Below are positions 44,688 to 54,500 of a stretch of DNA of 64,000 bases, one piece after another. Source of the DNA: Rhodococcus sp. B7740 (GTDB taxonomy: Bacteria > Actinomycetota > Actinomycetes > Mycobacteriales > Mycobacteriaceae); contig NZ_CP010797.1 in the NCBI RefSeq assembly GCF_000954115.1, positions 3,224,001 to 3,288,000 on the forward strand, given 5' to 3'. The notes under the pieces were generated by a model. That model searched no databases, was not told the DNA's origin, and saw only the letters and a program-made list of their open reading frames with translations. The position numbers and the translations under genes were made by a program. Numbering within the stretch: the stretch's first letter is position 1; each line of letters starts with the position of its first letter.

Positions 44688-45399
44688 CGCGGCGCACCTG
44701 ACGATCACCGATCTGACCGTTCGATACGGACCGGTCACCGCCCTCGACTCGGTGTCGATGACCGTCACGGCGGGAGCTGTCACCGCCGTCCTCGGCGCGA
44801 ACGGAGCAGGGAAGACGACCCTGCTGCGCACCATCTCGGGGTTGCTGAAACCGGTATCGGGGAGGATCGAACTCGCCGGCGTCGACATCGTCGGCGTTGC
44901 ACCGGATCGGATGTCCCGCAAAGGTCTTGCGCACGTTCCCGAGGGTCGGGGCGTGATCGCCGAGTTGACCGTCGACGAGAATCTTCGACTCGGCGCAATG
45001 GGACGCAACCGAAGTCACGACGCCGTCACCCTCGACCGCATCTACGACATGTTTCCGCCCCTGACCGGTCGTCGAACATCCTCGGCGCACACCCTGTCCG
45101 GCGGCGAGCGACAGATGCTCGTGATCGGCCGGGCGCTGATGGCGACGCCGTCGGTACTTCTGCTCGACGAGCCGTCCCTCGGACTCGCGCCGAAGGTCGC
45201 TGCGCAGATATTCGAGACGTTGCGCGGACTCGTCGACTCCGAGTCGATGACCGTCGTACTCGTCGAACAGAACGCCCGCAGCGCTCTGTCGATCGCCGAA
45301 CATGCCGTCGTACTCGATCTGGGCAAGGTCGCGGTGGAAGGCCCCGCCGACACCTTGGCCGGGGACGACGCCCTCCGACACGCCTACCTCGGGTTCTAG
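44677..45399 (+). CDS. Branched-chain-amino-acid-type ABC transporter ATPase (LivF-like)
   Basis: A 240-residue ATPase with Walker A 'GANGAGKTTLLRTISG', signature 'LSGGERQMLVIGRAL', Walker B 'LLLDEPSLGLAP' and H-loop 'VLVEQNARSAL'. It pairs with the LivG-like subunit. The start overlaps the previous gene by 11 bases and the permease follows 26 bases later. All conserved residues are present, so it should be active. Confidence 0.92.
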   Translation: MKTDAAHLTITDLTVRYGPVTALDSVSMTVTAGAVTAVLGANGAGKTTLLRTISGLLKPVSGRIELAGVDIVGVAPDRMSRKGLAHVPEGRGVIAELTVDENLRLGAMGRNRSHDAVTLDRIYDMFPPLTGRRTSSAHTLSGGERQMLVIGRALMATPSVLLLDEPSLGLAPKVAAQIFETLRGLVDSESMTVVLVEQNARSALSIAEHAVVLDLGKVAVEGPADTLAGDDALRHAYLGF

Positions 45400-45425
45400 A
45401 GCAAGCCGAAAGGACGCCAGCCACA

Positions 45426-46304
45426 GTGCAACAACTGCTCACCATCCTCATCAACGGCGTGACCACAGGCATGATCTACGCCGCGTTCGCGCTCGCCCTC
45501 GTACTCATCTGGCGATCGACCCGCATCGTCAACTTCGCACAGGCCCCGATGGCCATGATCACCACGTACGTGGCACTGGTCGTCATCGACGCCGGCTACT
45601 CGTACTGGATCGGATTCGGGGTCGCGCTCCTGTGCGGCCTGCTCCTGGGAGCCTTGACGGAGCGACTCGTCATCCGATTCGTCGACAGCTCGTCGCACAT
45701 CAACCCGGTCATTCTCACGCTCGGGTTGTTCATCATCATCCACGCGGTGGCCGCCATCGTCTTCGGCAACCAATTCCGTTCGTTCCCTGCGCCGTTCGGC
45801 CTCACCGGCCAGCGGATCGGCGACGTGAACGTGGCGTTGACCGGGTACGACATCTTCAAGATCCTCGCCGTCCTCGTGGTCCTGGGATTGCTGATCCTGC
45901 TCTTCCGGTTCACCGATCTGGGACTGAAGATGCGTGCGAGCGCCTTCGAGCAGGAGGTCGCCAAGCTCCTCGGCGTGCGCGTGAGTCGAATGCTCACTCT
46001 CGGTTGGGCGCTGGCCGCAGTGGTCGGTTCGCTGGCCGGACTGCTCATCGCAGGCGGCTCGCTGGTGCACCCGGGCTACATGGACTCGATCGTCGTATTC
46101 GGTTTCGTCGCAGCGGTTCTCGGCGGACTGGACAGCCCGGCGGGCGCAGTCGTCGGTGGCCTGCTGATGGGCGTAGGGCTGAGTTTCGTCAGTGGTTACC
46201 TCGGTCAGGATCTGGTCTCCAGCGCAGCATTGGTGATCCTGATCGTCGTTCTTCTGTTGCGACCGAGCGGGTTGTTCGCCAGCTCCGCGGCCAGGAGGGT
46301 GTGA
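45426..46304 (+). CDS. Branched-chain-amino-acid-type ABC permease (LivH-like)
   Basis: A 292-residue membrane protein of about eight helices with LivH marks: 'GVTTGMIYAAFALALVLIWRSTRIVNFAQ' at the N-terminus and the conserved 'KMRASAFEQEVAKLLGV' EAA-like loop near 170. GTG 45426 follows AAAGGACG. It forms half of the channel with the next gene product, which begins one base after its stop. Confidence 0.92.
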   Translation: MQQLLTILINGVTTGMIYAAFALALVLIWRSTRIVNFAQAPMAMITTYVALVVIDAGYSYWIGFGVALLCGLLLGALTERLVIRFVDSSSHINPVILTLGLFIIIHAVAAIVFGNQFRSFPAPFGLTGQRIGDVNVALTGYDIFKILAVLVVLGLLILLFRFTDLGLKMRASAFEQEVAKLLGVRVSRMLTLGWALAAVVGSLAGLLIAGGSLVHPGYMDSIVVFGFVAAVLGGLDSPAGAVVGGLLMGVGLSFVSGYLGQDLVSSAALVILIVVLLLRPSGLFASSAARRV

Positions 46305-46305
46305 C

Positions 46306-47349
46306 ATGAACGCAACTCTCACTCGCCTCACCGCAACACCGGTTCGACGCCACGTGCTCGGTGCCGTCATCGGGCTGGTCGTCATCGTCCTCGCGCTCGA
46401 ATCCCTGAGCACCTTCCGTCAGAGCCAACTCACCTCGGTGGCCTACCTCGCCATCGCGGCCGGCGGCCTGACGGTGCTGACCGGGCTGAGCGGCCAGCTG
46501 TCACTCGGGCACGGCGCGTTCATGGCGGTCGGTGCGTACACCGCGGCATTGATGTTGCGGGCCAACGATTCGGGATGGTCGGTCCCCCTCGTCCTGCTCG
46601 CCGCCACCGTGATCTCGGCGGTGGTGGGTGTCGTGGTCGGTGTGGCGGCCGCCCGACTGCACGGGCCGTACCTGGCCGGCGCGACTCTGGCGCTCGCCGT
46701 CGCGGTACCGGGTCTCGCCCTGTATTTCTCGGACTACCTCGGCGGCGAACAAGGACTCGTCGTACCGGCACCGAAGGTGCCCGAGCTGATCGACGACATG
46801 ATGTTCTTCGTCACCGGAAACGAGCTCAGCGGAACCAAATTCGTCGCCTATGTCAGTTGGATACTGCTGGTGCTCGTGTTCTTCCTGTTGGCGAACGTCT
46901 CGTCGAGCCGAATCGGCCGTCGCTGGCGGGCCGTCCGGGACGACGAAGTGGCCGCCGAGTTGTCCGGAATCGATCTCGGCCGCGCACGCATTCTCGCGTT
47001 CGTGGTCAGTGCGGCCTGTGCGGGAGCGGGCGGTGCAGTCCTGGCGATGTCGGCACGAATCGCGGCACCGAGCGGATTCACGCTGACCCTCTCACTGACC
47101 TTGCTCTCCGCCGTCGTCATCGGCGGGCTGGGAACCCTTTCCGGCGCGTTGATCGGGGCGGTTCTGCTGACCTACATCCCGCCGGTGGTCACCAACTTCG
47201 GGCTCGATCTGGGTCTGAGCAGTCTGCAATCGGCCGAACTCGCACCACTGGTGACCGGAATCTTCACCGTCCTCGTCATCCTGTTCGCCCCACTGGGTTT
47301 GGTGGGCACGTATCGCAAGTTACGTACAACGAGAAAAGGAATGAAATGA
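46306..47349 (+). CDS. Branched-chain-amino-acid-type ABC permease (LivM-like)
   Basis: A 347-residue membrane protein of about nine helices. 'LTGLSGQLSLGHGAFMAVGAYTAAL' is the LivM signature, and the loop 'WRAVRDDEVAAELSGIDLGRARI' contacts the ATPase. ATG 46306 is one base after the LivH-like stop; its own stop overlaps the start of the solute-binding protein (ATGA). An AAAAGGA lies upstream of that start. Confidence 0.92.
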   Translation: MNATLTRLTATPVRRHVLGAVIGLVVIVLALESLSTFRQSQLTSVAYLAIAAGGLTVLTGLSGQLSLGHGAFMAVGAYTAALMLRANDSGWSVPLVLLAATVISAVVGVVVGVAAARLHGPYLAGATLALAVAVPGLALYFSDYLGGEQGLVVPAPKVPELIDDMMFFVTGNELSGTKFVAYVSWILLVLVFFLLANVSSSRIGRRWRAVRDDEVAAELSGIDLGRARILAFVVSAACAGAGGAVLAMSARIAAPSGFTLTLSLTLLSAVVIGGLGTLSGALIGAVLLTYIPPVVTNFGLDLGLSSLQSAELAPLVTGIFTVLVILFAPLGLVGTYRKLRTTRKGMK

Positions 47350-48665
47350 AAAAGTTCGGATCGGTGGCTTTCAGAACGACCGCGCTCGTCGCCGTCGTGT
47401 CGTTGGCCGCGGCGTGCGGTGCAGGTGGCCGAGAAGAGACGACGGAATCCTCGGAAGGGTCGACGGTCGGCATCACCGACACCTCGGTGAAGATCGGTGC
47501 CCACTTTCCGTTGACCGGGGTCGCAGCGCCCGGATACAGCGAAATCCCCACGGGCGCGCAGGCCTACTTCGACTACGTCAATGCCGCAGGTGGCATCAAC
47601 GGCCGACAGATCGAGTACGTGGTTCGGGACGACTCCTACGATCCGACGACCACCACCCAGGTCGTCAACGAACTGGTTCTCCAGGACGAGGTGTTCGCCG
47701 TCGTCGGCGGACTCGGCACCGCGACCCACAGCGCCGTCATCGACTTCCTCAACGAGGAAGGTGTGCCCGACCTGTTCGTCTCCTCCGGTGCGATCATGTG
47801 GGGCAACGATCCGGAGAAGTACCCGAACACCTTCGGGTGGCAGCCCGACTACCAGGTCGAGGGCAAGATCATCGGCGACTGGGTGACCAAGAACCGGCCC
47901 GACGCCAAGGTCGGACTCTTTCTCCAGGACGACGACCTCGGCCGGGACAGCGAGGCCGCAGTGCGCCAGTATCTCGACGATCAGATCGTCGAGGTCGTGC
48001 GCTACACCTCGGGCAACACCGACGTCGCACCACAGATCGCTGCTCTGCAGGGTGCCGGAGCGGATCTGGTCCTCGGCTTCAACGTCCCCTCCTACACCGC
48101 ACTGAGCCAGCTGACAGCCATGCGACTCAACTACGACCCCGAGTGGTTCTACAGCTCCATCGGATCCGACGTCGACCTCGTCGGCTCCCTGCTCGGACGG
48201 TTCTCTCAGGGCGCGGTCACCGACGGCGCGCAATCGCTCGAGGGGATGATCTCGCTGGAATACATCCCGGGCGTCGACTCTCCGGAGAATCCGTGGACCC
48301 AACTGTGGCAGAAGGTCTGGGCCGAGAACGGAACCGGTGACCCGTTGACCAATTACCGCATCTACGGACTGAGCCAGGCATACGCCTTCGTACAAGCCCT
48401 CCAGGCGGCAGGCGAGAATCCCACCCGTGAGGGCATCGTCGCAGCCATCCAGGAAGGCGGAATGGACTTCGAGGGACCGCAGTTGGCCCCGTTCCGATAC
48501 TCCGATTCGAGCCACCTCGGAATCTCCGGTGCCAGCGTCTTCCAGATTCAGGGAGGCGTGCCCGAGTACCTGACTCCGGTGCTGCAGACCGACATCGGGG
48601 ATTCGGCGGTGGAGGAATACACCGGCGAGGAGTCCACACCACCGGAAAGCGGCATACCGGGCTGA
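47346..48665 (+). CDS. Solute-binding lipoprotein of the branched-chain/amide ABC importer
   Basis: A 439-residue periplasmic-binding-fold protein with a lipoprotein signal (lipobox 'LAAAC', Cys near 21) and the Leu/Ile/Val-binding family layout: 'VKIGAHFPLTGVAAPGYSEI', 'AAGGINGRQIEYVVRDDSYDP', and a late 'SQAYAFVQALQAAGENPTREG'. It captures the solute outside and delivers it to the two permeases. The ATG overlaps the LivM-like stop, so it is the last gene of a five-gene operon. The ligand may be urea, amides, amino acids or aromatic acids; none is provable from sequence. Confidence 0.9.
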   Translation: MKKFGSVAFRTTALVAVVSLAAACGAGGREETTESSEGSTVGITDTSVKIGAHFPLTGVAAPGYSEIPTGAQAYFDYVNAAGGINGRQIEYVVRDDSYDPTTTTQVVNELVLQDEVFAVVGGLGTATHSAVIDFLNEEGVPDLFVSSGAIMWGNDPEKYPNTFGWQPDYQVEGKIIGDWVTKNRPDAKVGLFLQDDDLGRDSEAAVRQYLDDQIVEVVRYTSGNTDVAPQIAALQGAGADLVLGFNVPSYTALSQLTAMRLNYDPEWFYSSIGSDVDLVGSLLGRFSQGAVTDGAQSLEGMISLEYIPGVDSPENPWTQLWQKVWAENGTGDPLTNYRIYGLSQAYAFVQALQAAGENPTREGIVAAIQEGGMDFEGPQLAPFRYSDSSHLGISGASVFQIQGGVPEYLTPVLQTDIGDSAVEEYTGEESTPPESGIPG

Positions 48666-48673
48666 TCACACGT

Positions 48674-48709
48674 GAAAGGGCACGCAGAGCGAACTCTGCG
48701 TGCCCTTTC
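48674..48709 (+). terminator. Strong hairpin after the ABC operon
   Basis: A perfect 16-bp stem (48674-48689 with 48694-48709) encloses a CGAA tetraloop, 8 bases after the last stop. It ends with CCTTTC and a short pyrimidine run. Confidence 0.9.
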
Positions 48710-48801
48710 CCACGTTGTGGTCGGCAGATCCGAAAACCCCTCGATTACCGGATCCACCGACCCTATGACCCCCGGTCGGAGAGCAGCCGAAGCTGCAGTG
48801 A

Positions 48802-50100
48802 TCAGCGCTCGATGATGGCGGTGACGCCCTGGCCACCGGCCGCGCAGATCGAGATCAGGCCACGGCCCGAGCCCTTCTCGGCCAACATCTTCGCCAGCGA
48901 AGCCACGATGCGTCCACCGGTCGCGGCGAACGGGTGGCCCGCCGCGAGCGAGGATCCGTTGACGTTGAGCTTGCTGCGGTCGATGGAACCGAGAGCGCCG
49001 TCGAGGCCGAGACGCTCCTTGCAGTACGCGTCGCTCTCGAAAGCCTGCAGAGTTGCGAGCACCACCGAGGCGAACGCCTCGTGGATCTCGTAGTAGTCGA
49101 AATCCTGCAACGTCAGGCCGTTGCGTGCGAGCAGACGCGGAATCGCGTAGGTCGGTGCCATCAGCAGACCGTCCTTGAACGACCCGTTGCCGTGGACGTA
49201 ATCGACGGCGGCGGTCTCGGAATCGACCAGGTGCGCCAGCACCGGCAGGTTGCGCTCGGCAGCCCACTCGTCGCTCGACAGCAGCGCAGCCGACGCACCG
49301 TCGGTCAGCGGCGTCGAGTTGCCTGCCGTCATGGTGGCGTCGCCCAGCTTGGTTCCGAAGACCGGCTTGAGCGTCGCGAGCTTCTCCACGGTCGATCCCG
49401 GACGCAGATTGTCGTCGCGAGTGAGTCCGAGGAACGGCGTCACCAGGTCGTCGAAGAAGCCGCGATCGTAGGCCGCCGCCATGTTGTGGTGGCTCGCTGC
49501 GGCCAGTTCGTCCTGGTCCTCGCGGCGGATGCCGAATTCCTTGGCCGTGATGGCGGCGTGGTCACCCATCGACAGGCCGGTTCGCGGCTCACCGTTGCGC
49601 GGGATCTCGATGCCGAGCATGCCGGGACGAACGTTGCCGAGCAGCTTGATGCGGTCGGTGGTGCTCTTGGCCCGGTTCAGGGAGAGCAGGAACTCGCGCA
49701 GTTCGTCGTTGACGCCGATCGGAGCGTCGGACGTGGTGTCGACACCACCACCGATGCCGGCATCGATACGGCCCGACGCGATGGCGTCGCCGACGGCGAT
49801 GATCGACTGGAGGCCGGTGCCGCAGGCCTGCTGGATGTCGAAGGCCGGGGTGTACGGGCTCAATGCACTACCGAGTACGACCTCGCGAGTGAGGTTGAAG
49901 TCGCGGGAGTGCTTGAGCACGGCACCGGCGGCGACGAGGCCCAGGCGCTCGCCCTGCAATCCGAATCGCGAGACCAGCCCGTCGATGGTCGCGGTGAGCA
50001 TGTCCTGGTTGGACGCCAGCGCGTACTTCTTGTCCGAGCGCGCGAACGGAATGCGGTTGCCACCGACGATTGCGACCGGTCGTAGCTGCTTGCTTGTCAC
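48802..50100 (-). CDS. fadA2: Acetyl-CoA acyltransferase, FadA2-like (thiolase)
   Basis: A 432-residue thiolase with the catalytic cysteine at C93 ('QQACGTGLQS'), 'IHEAFASVV', catalytic H389 in 'GHPFAATGGR' and a second C419 in 'CAAGGQGVTA'. The family matches FadA2/FadI, which cleaves medium- and long-chain 3-ketoacyl-CoA. GTG 50100 has GGAG seven bases upstream and the conserved start 'RPVAIVGGNRIPF'. It is divergent from fabG4 across a region with a CTTACT-N4-AGTAAG site. The order fadE5-fadA2-fabG4-htdX is conserved in mycobacteria. Confidence 0.92.
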   Translation of the reverse strand: MTSKQLRPVAIVGGNRIPFARSDKKYALASNQDMLTATIDGLVSRFGLQGERLGLVAAGAVLKHSRDFNLTREVVLGSALSPYTPAFDIQQACGTGLQSIIAVGDAIASGRIDAGIGGGVDTTSDAPIGVNDELREFLLSLNRAKSTTDRIKLLGNVRPGMLGIEIPRNGEPRTGLSMGDHAAITAKEFGIRREDQDELAAASHHNMAAAYDRGFFDDLVTPFLGLTRDDNLRPGSTVEKLATLKPVFGTKLGDATMTAGNSTPLTDGASAALLSSDEWAAERNLPVLAHLVDSETAAVDYVHGNGSFKDGLLMAPTYAIPRLLARNGLTLQDFDYYEIHEAFASVVLATLQAFESDAYCKERLGLDGALGSIDRSKLNVNGSSLAAGHPFAATGGRIVASLAKMLAEKGSGRGLISICAAGGQGVTAIIER

Positions 50101-50145
50101 TGACGTCTCCAAACATCGTCGAATAAGGCCCTGGTGGAGTTTCAT

Positions 50146-50161
50146 CTTACTGGCGAGTAAG
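50146..50161. promoter_or_regulatory. Operator candidate in the fadA2/fabG4 divergent promoter
   Basis: CTTACT-GGCG-AGTAAG is a perfect palindrome with 6-bp arms. The same arms occur at 53140-53155 upstream of the TetR gene and partly in the fadE5 promoter at 35634-35649. The shared sequence and the mycobacterial gene order suggest a common TetR-family regulator. Confidence 0.65.
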
Positions 50162-50228
50162 TTGGTTGTCGACACCCGGTCGTGCGCCTCGCTCCTCGAG
50201 CGAGCAGCGCTGAATGAAAGGTACGACA

Positions 50229-51575
50229 GTGGCAGCCTCCAAGGGAGCCCCAGATCTCTACTCAACGTTCCTCGCGTCCGCGCCGGGAGCCTTCATCGCC
50301 AAGCAGGCCGGCTTGCCGCAGCCCGAGAAGCTGCGCCGCTACAAGGCGGGCGAGCCGCCGCTGGCCGGACCGGTCCTGATCGGCGGTAGCGGTCGCCTCG
50401 TCGAGCCCCTGCGTGAGCTGCTCTCGGACTACCCGCAGTCGCAGCCGCACGACGACAAGCACGGCGGACTGGTGTTCGACGCCACCGGCATCGGCAACGT
50501 CGCCGAGCTGGAGCAGCTGTTCCAGTTCTTCCAGCCGGTCATCCGCAACCTGGCACCGTCGGCGCGCGTCGTCGTCATCGGTACGACGCCGGAGGAGACC
50601 TCGAGCGTCGACGAGCACGTCGCTCAGCGCGCTCTCGAAGGCTTCACCCGCAGCGTCGGCAAAGAGGTCAAGCGCGGAGCCACGGCGCAGCTCGTCTACA
50701 TCTCCCCCAAGGCGTCGACCGGCTTGTCCGGACTCGAATCCACCCTCCGCTTCCTGCTCTCGGCCAAGTCCGCGTTCGTCGACGGCCAGGTCATCACCGT
50801 GGGCGACGCGGACTCGCAGGCCCCGGCCTCGTGGGACAAGCCGCTCGCAGGCAAGGTAGCCGTCGTCACCGGAGCCGCACGCGGTATCGGTGCCACCATC
50901 GCCGAGGTCCTCGCCCGCGACGGAGCCACCGTCATCGCAGCCGACATTCCCGCTGCCGGAGAAGCACTCTCGCAGACGGCCAACAAGGTGGGCGGCACCT
51001 CGCTCGCGCTCGACGTCACCTCGCCCGACGCCGGAGATGTCCTCTCGAAGCACCTCCTCGAACGTCACGGCGGCGCAGACATCATCGTGCACAACGCAGG
51101 CATCACCCGCGACAAGACACTCGCCAACATGGACGAGAGCCGCTGGAACTCCGTCATCGGCGTCAATCTCGCTGCGCCGCAGCGCATCACCGATGAGCTC
51201 GTCAAGTCGGGTGCACTGAAGGAAGGCGGCCGCGTCGTCGACGTCTCCTCCATCGCCGGCATCGCGGGCAACCGCGGCCAGACCAACTACGGCACGTCCA
51301 AGGCAGGCGTCATCGGCCTGGTGCACGCGTCCGCACCGGTGCTGGCGAAGAAGAACATCACCATCAACGCCGTCGCTCCCGGGTTCATCGAGACCGCGAT
51401 GACGGCTGCGATTCCGTTCGCCACCCGCGAGGCCGGACGACGCATGAGCTCGCTGCTGCAGGGCGGCGAGACCGTCGACGTCGCAGAGTTGGTCTCGTAC
51501 TTCGCTTCTCCCGCATCCAACGCCGTCACCGGCCAGGTCGTGCGCGTGTGCGGCCAGAGCCTTCTCGGCGCATGA
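50229..51575 (+). CDS. fabG4: 3-oxoacyl-reductase FabG4-like, two-domain SDR
   Basis: A 448-residue reductase: an N-terminal flavodoxin-like domain (about 1-205) and a C-terminal short-chain dehydrogenase domain with '[10 protein letters not shown]' near 214, '[14 protein letters not shown]' and catalytic Ser/Tyr/Lys in '[22 protein letters not shown]' positions (Y near 354). The two-domain layout and the start '[15 protein letters not shown]' match M. tuberculosis FabG4 (Rv0242c, about 454 residues), an NADH-dependent reductase of 3-ketoacyl substrates. GTG 50229 follows AAAGG by seven bases. Its stop overlaps htdX. Confidence 0.93.
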   Translation: MAASKGAPDLYSTFLASAPGAFIAKQAGLPQPEKLRRYKAGEPPLAGPVLIGGSGRLVEPLRELLSDYPQSQPHDDKHGGLVFDATGIGNVAELEQLFQFFQPVIRNLAPSARVVVIGTTPEETSSVDEHVAQRALEGFTRSVGKEVKRGATAQLVYISPKASTGLSGLESTLRFLLSAKSAFVDGQVITVGDADSQAPASWDKPLAGKVAVVTGAARGIGATIAEVLARDGATVIAADIPAAGEALSQTANKVGGTSLALDVTSPDAGDVLSKHLLERHGGADIIVHNAGITRDKTLANMDESRWNSVIGVNLAAPQRITDELVKSGALKEGGRVVDVSSIAGIAGNRGQTNYGTSKAGVIGLVHASAPVLAKKNITINAVAPGFIETAMTAAIPFATREAGRRMSSLLQGGETVDVAELVSYFASPASNAVTGQVVRVCGQSLLGA

Positions 51576-52429
51576 GCACCGTCACGCTCACCGCGCAGCC
51601 GAAGACCTCCGACATCTACACCTCGGCAGCGCTGGGCGCACTGCCGTTCTTCGGATCCAGGTCGTCCTCGGTTCCCAGCACGGTGTACGAGCTCAAGGGT
51701 CTGCGAGTGGACCCCGACAACCTCGCCGGGTACTGCCGGGCGACGGGGCTGCGATTCGGCGATCAGCTCCCGGTGACCTATCCCTTCACCCTCGTCTTCC
51801 CGACTGTGATGAAACTGATGGTGTCCAAGGGCTTTCCGTTCGCCGCCATCGGTTCGGTACACGCCGAGAACGTCATCGAGCAGTACCGTGGCATCTCCGC
51901 GTCCGAGCCGCTGGACGTGCGAGTGCACGCGGAGAATCTGCGCGAGCACCGCAAGGGGTTGCTCGTCGACCTGATCAGTGAGGTCAAGGTAGGTCGCGAA
52001 CTGGTCTGGAAGCAGACCTCGAGCTTCTTGAGCCTGCAGAAGACGTCACTGTCCGGTGGCCCCCGCGAGGCACCGCCGGCCGACGAGGTTCCGCCGCCCC
52101 CGACCCGCACTCTGCGCGTCGACCAGCGGATCATCAGCCGGTACGCGGCCATCTCCGGAGACCGCAACCCGATTCACGTATCCTCGCTGGGCGCAAAGGC
52201 ATTCGGGTTCCCGAAGACCATCGCGCACGGAATGTGGAGCGCGGCAGCCGTGCTGCAGACCGTCGAGGGCCGAATTCCGGAGGCTGTGAACTACAGCATC
52301 CGCTTCGGCAAGCCGATCATCCTGCCCGCGACGGTGAACGCCTACGCCGAGGCCGTCGGCACCGGCTGGGACCTGTCGCTGAAGAACCCGAAGAAGGGCT
52401 ACCCGCATCTCACGGGAACCCTGCGGTAA
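51572..52429 (+). CDS. htdX: HtdX-like (3R)-hydroxyacyl dehydratase (MaoC family)
   Basis: A 285-residue double-hot-dog dehydratase. The C-terminal half has the hydratase-2 motif '[15 protein letters not shown]' followed by '[11 protein letters not shown]'; the N-terminal half is the structural hot dog. It should dehydrate or hydrate (3R)-hydroxyacyl thioesters, partnering FabG4. The ATG overlaps the fabG4 stop (ATGA). Length and order match Rv0241c. A long perfect inverted repeat follows the stop. Confidence 0.9.
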   Translation: MSTVTLTAQPKTSDIYTSAALGALPFFGSRSSSVPSTVYELKGLRVDPDNLAGYCRATGLRFGDQLPVTYPFTLVFPTVMKLMVSKGFPFAAIGSVHAENVIEQYRGISASEPLDVRVHAENLREHRKGLLVDLISEVKVGRELVWKQTSSFLSLQKTSLSGGPREAPPADEVPPPPTRTLRVDQRIISRYAAISGDRNPIHVSSLGAKAFGFPKTIAHGMWSAAAVLQTVEGRIPEAVNYSIRFGKPIILPATVNAYAEAVGTGWDLSLKNPKKGYPHLTGTLR

Positions 52430-52443
52430 CTGCCCCACCCTCG

Positions 52444-52495
52444 AACTCGAAGTTGTGGACGGATTTCTCCGGATTTCCGTCCACAACTTCGAGTT
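52444..52495. terminator. 20-bp inverted repeat between htdX and the TetR gene
   Basis: Perfect 20-bp arms (52444-52463 and 52476-52495) enclose 12 bases. The element fills the 77-bp gap between convergent genes and fits a bidirectional terminator. It is unrelated in sequence to the E1-E3 elements. Confidence 0.85.
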
Positions 52496-52506
52496 GGGCC
52501 CGAGGC

Positions 52507-53109
52507 TCAGGTGGTGGCGGTCTTCTTTCCGGCCAAGCCGCGCCAGGCCAGATTCTCCAGTAGGTCCGCGGCTGCGTCGACCTCGATTTCGCCGCCTGCC
52601 ACTCTGTCGGCCACAGCCTCGCCCGCCCCGACCAACGCGACGGCCATCAGCCCGAAATTCTGGGACTGCTCCGGATCTCTCGTACTCATCGCGAGCAAGC
52701 CGGCCGTCAACTCGATCAACCGATCTCGGCTGCTCTGCACCTGTGAGGCGAACGCCTGCTGACCGATGGCCTGACGGTAGAGCACCATCCAGGACTTGCG
52801 GTTCTCGCCGACGAATCCGAGGAAACCGATCAGGGCCTTGCGCAACTGCTCGCGCGGCGTCAGCGTCGGATCTGCGGCTGGAGTCAGGGCCTCGACGAAC
52901 TTGACGCCCTCGCGGTGGATGCAGGCTGCGAACAACTCGTCCTTGGACCCGTAGTACAGATAGAGCATCGGTTTGGAGATGGCCGCCTTCTTGGCGATCG
53001 AATCCATCGATGTCTCGTGAAAACCGTTGTCGGAGAACACATCCACCGCCGCGTCGAGCATCTGCTGCTCACGGACGGCGCGGGGCAATCTCTTCGTGCC
53101 ACCAGCCAT
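52507..53109 (-). CDS. TetR-family regulator (Rv0238-like)
   Basis: A 200-residue protein with an N-terminal TetR helix-turn-helix ('VREQQMLDAAVDVFSDNGFHETSMDSIAKKAAISKPMLYLYYGSKDELF') and a helical ligand-binding domain. It probably represses itself through the palindrome at 53137-53158. The same operator core lies in the fadA2/fabG4 divergent promoter and a degenerate form in the fadE5 promoter, so an acyl-CoA-type ligand is likely. The gene is convergent with fabG4-htdX. Confidence 0.9.
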   Translation of the reverse strand: MAGGTKRLPRAVREQQMLDAAVDVFSDNGFHETSMDSIAKKAAISKPMLYLYYGSKDELFAACIHREGVKFVEALTPAADPTLTPREQLRKALIGFLGFVGENRKSWMVLYRQAIGQQAFASQVQSSRDRLIELTAGLLAMSTRDPEQSQNFGLMAVALVGAGEAVADRVAGGEIEVDAAADLLENLAWRGLAGKKTATT

Positions 53110-53136
53110 GGATCCTCCAATACGTACGAACTACTA

Positions 53137-53158
53137 GACCTTACTCCACAGTAAGGTC
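53137..53158. promoter_or_regulatory. TetR operator candidate (autoregulation)
   Basis: GACCTTAC and GTAAGGTC are perfect 8-bp arms around TCCACA, 28 bases before the TetR start. The core CTTACT-N4-AGTAAG (53140-53155) is identical to the site at 50146-50161 apart from the four central bases. Confidence 0.7.
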
Positions 53159-53171
53159 CAGTACCGCACAA

Positions 53172-54347
53172 TCAGGACCCGCACGCCCCCTTGAACCGAG
53201 CAACCGTAGCAGCGGCCTCGTCCACCTGAGCCGCCGGCAGACGTCCCGTCGCCACCGCGTCCTCGAGATTGTCCAACACCGCGGGCACCTGATCGGTGGT
53301 GAGCCACAGCGCCACATCGGCTCCCGCGACCAACGCCGCCTCGACCGCGTCGACGATCCCGAGCCTGGCCGTGATCGCCGCCATGCCGCTGAGGTCGTCG
53401 GTGAAGATGGGGCCGTCGAACGGCGCGGCACCGTATCCGACGCCATCGCGCAACAACGCCATCGCCGCCGGGCTGATACTCGCCGGCACCCCCGGCTCGG
53501 TCAGTCCGGGCACATCGAGATGCCCGACCATGACACCGACGCCGGTGTTGTTCAGCGCCGCGAACGGCAACAGATCCTTGGCTTTCAACTCGTCGAGCGA
53601 CGGGGTCGTCACCGCGCCGGTGTGCGAGTCGCCCGAACCCGAACCGTGCCCGGGAAAATGCTTGATGACGGGCTTCACACCCGCGTCCTCCAGACCCCGC
53701 GCGTACGCCCCCGCGTAGTCGATGACGACCTGCGGATCATCGGAGAACGACCGATCGCCGATGACGGAATCGTCGGGCTGACCGCTCACGTCGACCACCG
53801 GAGCGAAGTCGACGGTGACACCGAGATCCTTCAACCCCTGGCCACGCGTCAACGCCATCGAATACGCCTCGTCCACCGACACCGTCTGCGCCAGTTCCCG
53901 CGCCGACGGTGCGGCACCCAGCAGATCCGCGACCCGCGAGACCCGTCCACCTTCCTCGTCGATCGTGACCATCGGAGCCACCGCGGAGGCGCCCCGCACC
54001 TGCGGTACTTCCCGATTGCCGAGCATCGACTCGTCGGTCCAACTGCCGACGAAGATGCCGCCGACCTGCTCGGTGGACATGATCTGCACCGCGTCCGCAG
54101 TTCCGGTGACCCCGACGGTGAGCAACTGAGCCAGCCGCTGCCGCTCCGACAATCCGTCGACGAACGCAACGCAGCCGTCGACGGGCGGTACCGGTTGCGG
54201 CACCGTCGTGTCGACTGCAGTCGTCGTCGGAGCAGCCGGTGCAGTCTGCGTCGACGCGACCGGCGCAGACTCGGTGGAGCACGAGACCAACAAGCCGACA
54301 CCGACGGTCATCACCGCAGCGGACCGAACCGAAAACCGAAGTCGCAT
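53172..54347 (-). CDS. lpqI: Glycoside hydrolase family 3 lipoprotein (LpqI-like beta-N-acetylglucosaminidase)
   Basis: A 391-residue exported lipoprotein: lipobox 'LLVSC' (Cys near 23), a Thr/Ala/Pro-rich linker and a GH3 TIM barrel with the NagZ motif 'KHFPGHGSGSGDSHTG' near 227, including the catalytic Asp/His pair, and 'FDGPIFTDDLSGM' with the nucleophile aspartate. It removes N-acetylglucosamine or muramic-type residues from wall fragments outside the cell, in muropeptide recycling. ATG 54347 gives a proper signal peptide; the longer frame to 54440 does not. Order with the TetR gene matches Rv0237-Rv0238. Confidence 0.9.
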   Translation of the reverse strand: MRLRFSVRSAAVMTVGVGLLVSCSTESAPVASTQTAPAAPTTTAVDTTVPQPVPPVDGCVAFVDGLSERQRLAQLLTVGVTGTADAVQIMSTEQVGGIFVGSWTDESMLGNREVPQVRGASAVAPMVTIDEEGGRVSRVADLLGAAPSARELAQTVSVDEAYSMALTRGQGLKDLGVTVDFAPVVDVSGQPDDSVIGDRSFSDDPQVVIDYAGAYARGLEDAGVKPVIKHFPGHGSGSGDSHTGAVTTPSLDELKAKDLLPFAALNNTGVGVMVGHLDVPGLTEPGVPASISPAAMALLRDGVGYGAAPFDGPIFTDDLSGMAAITARLGIVDAVEAALVAGADVALWLTTDQVPAVLDNLEDAVATGRLPAAQVDEAAATVARFKGACGS

Positions 54348-54500
54348 GGAATACGACGGTAGCCCAGATCGTCGGTGTCGCTCCCGACCCGGGGTCCGGA
54401 TCGATGCGCCTTCGTTGCACTCCGACCGACCGAAACCCACATCGATCCGCAGAGGGGTGAGGGTAATCTGGACGAACGCGACATGAGGAGGAGATCGACC

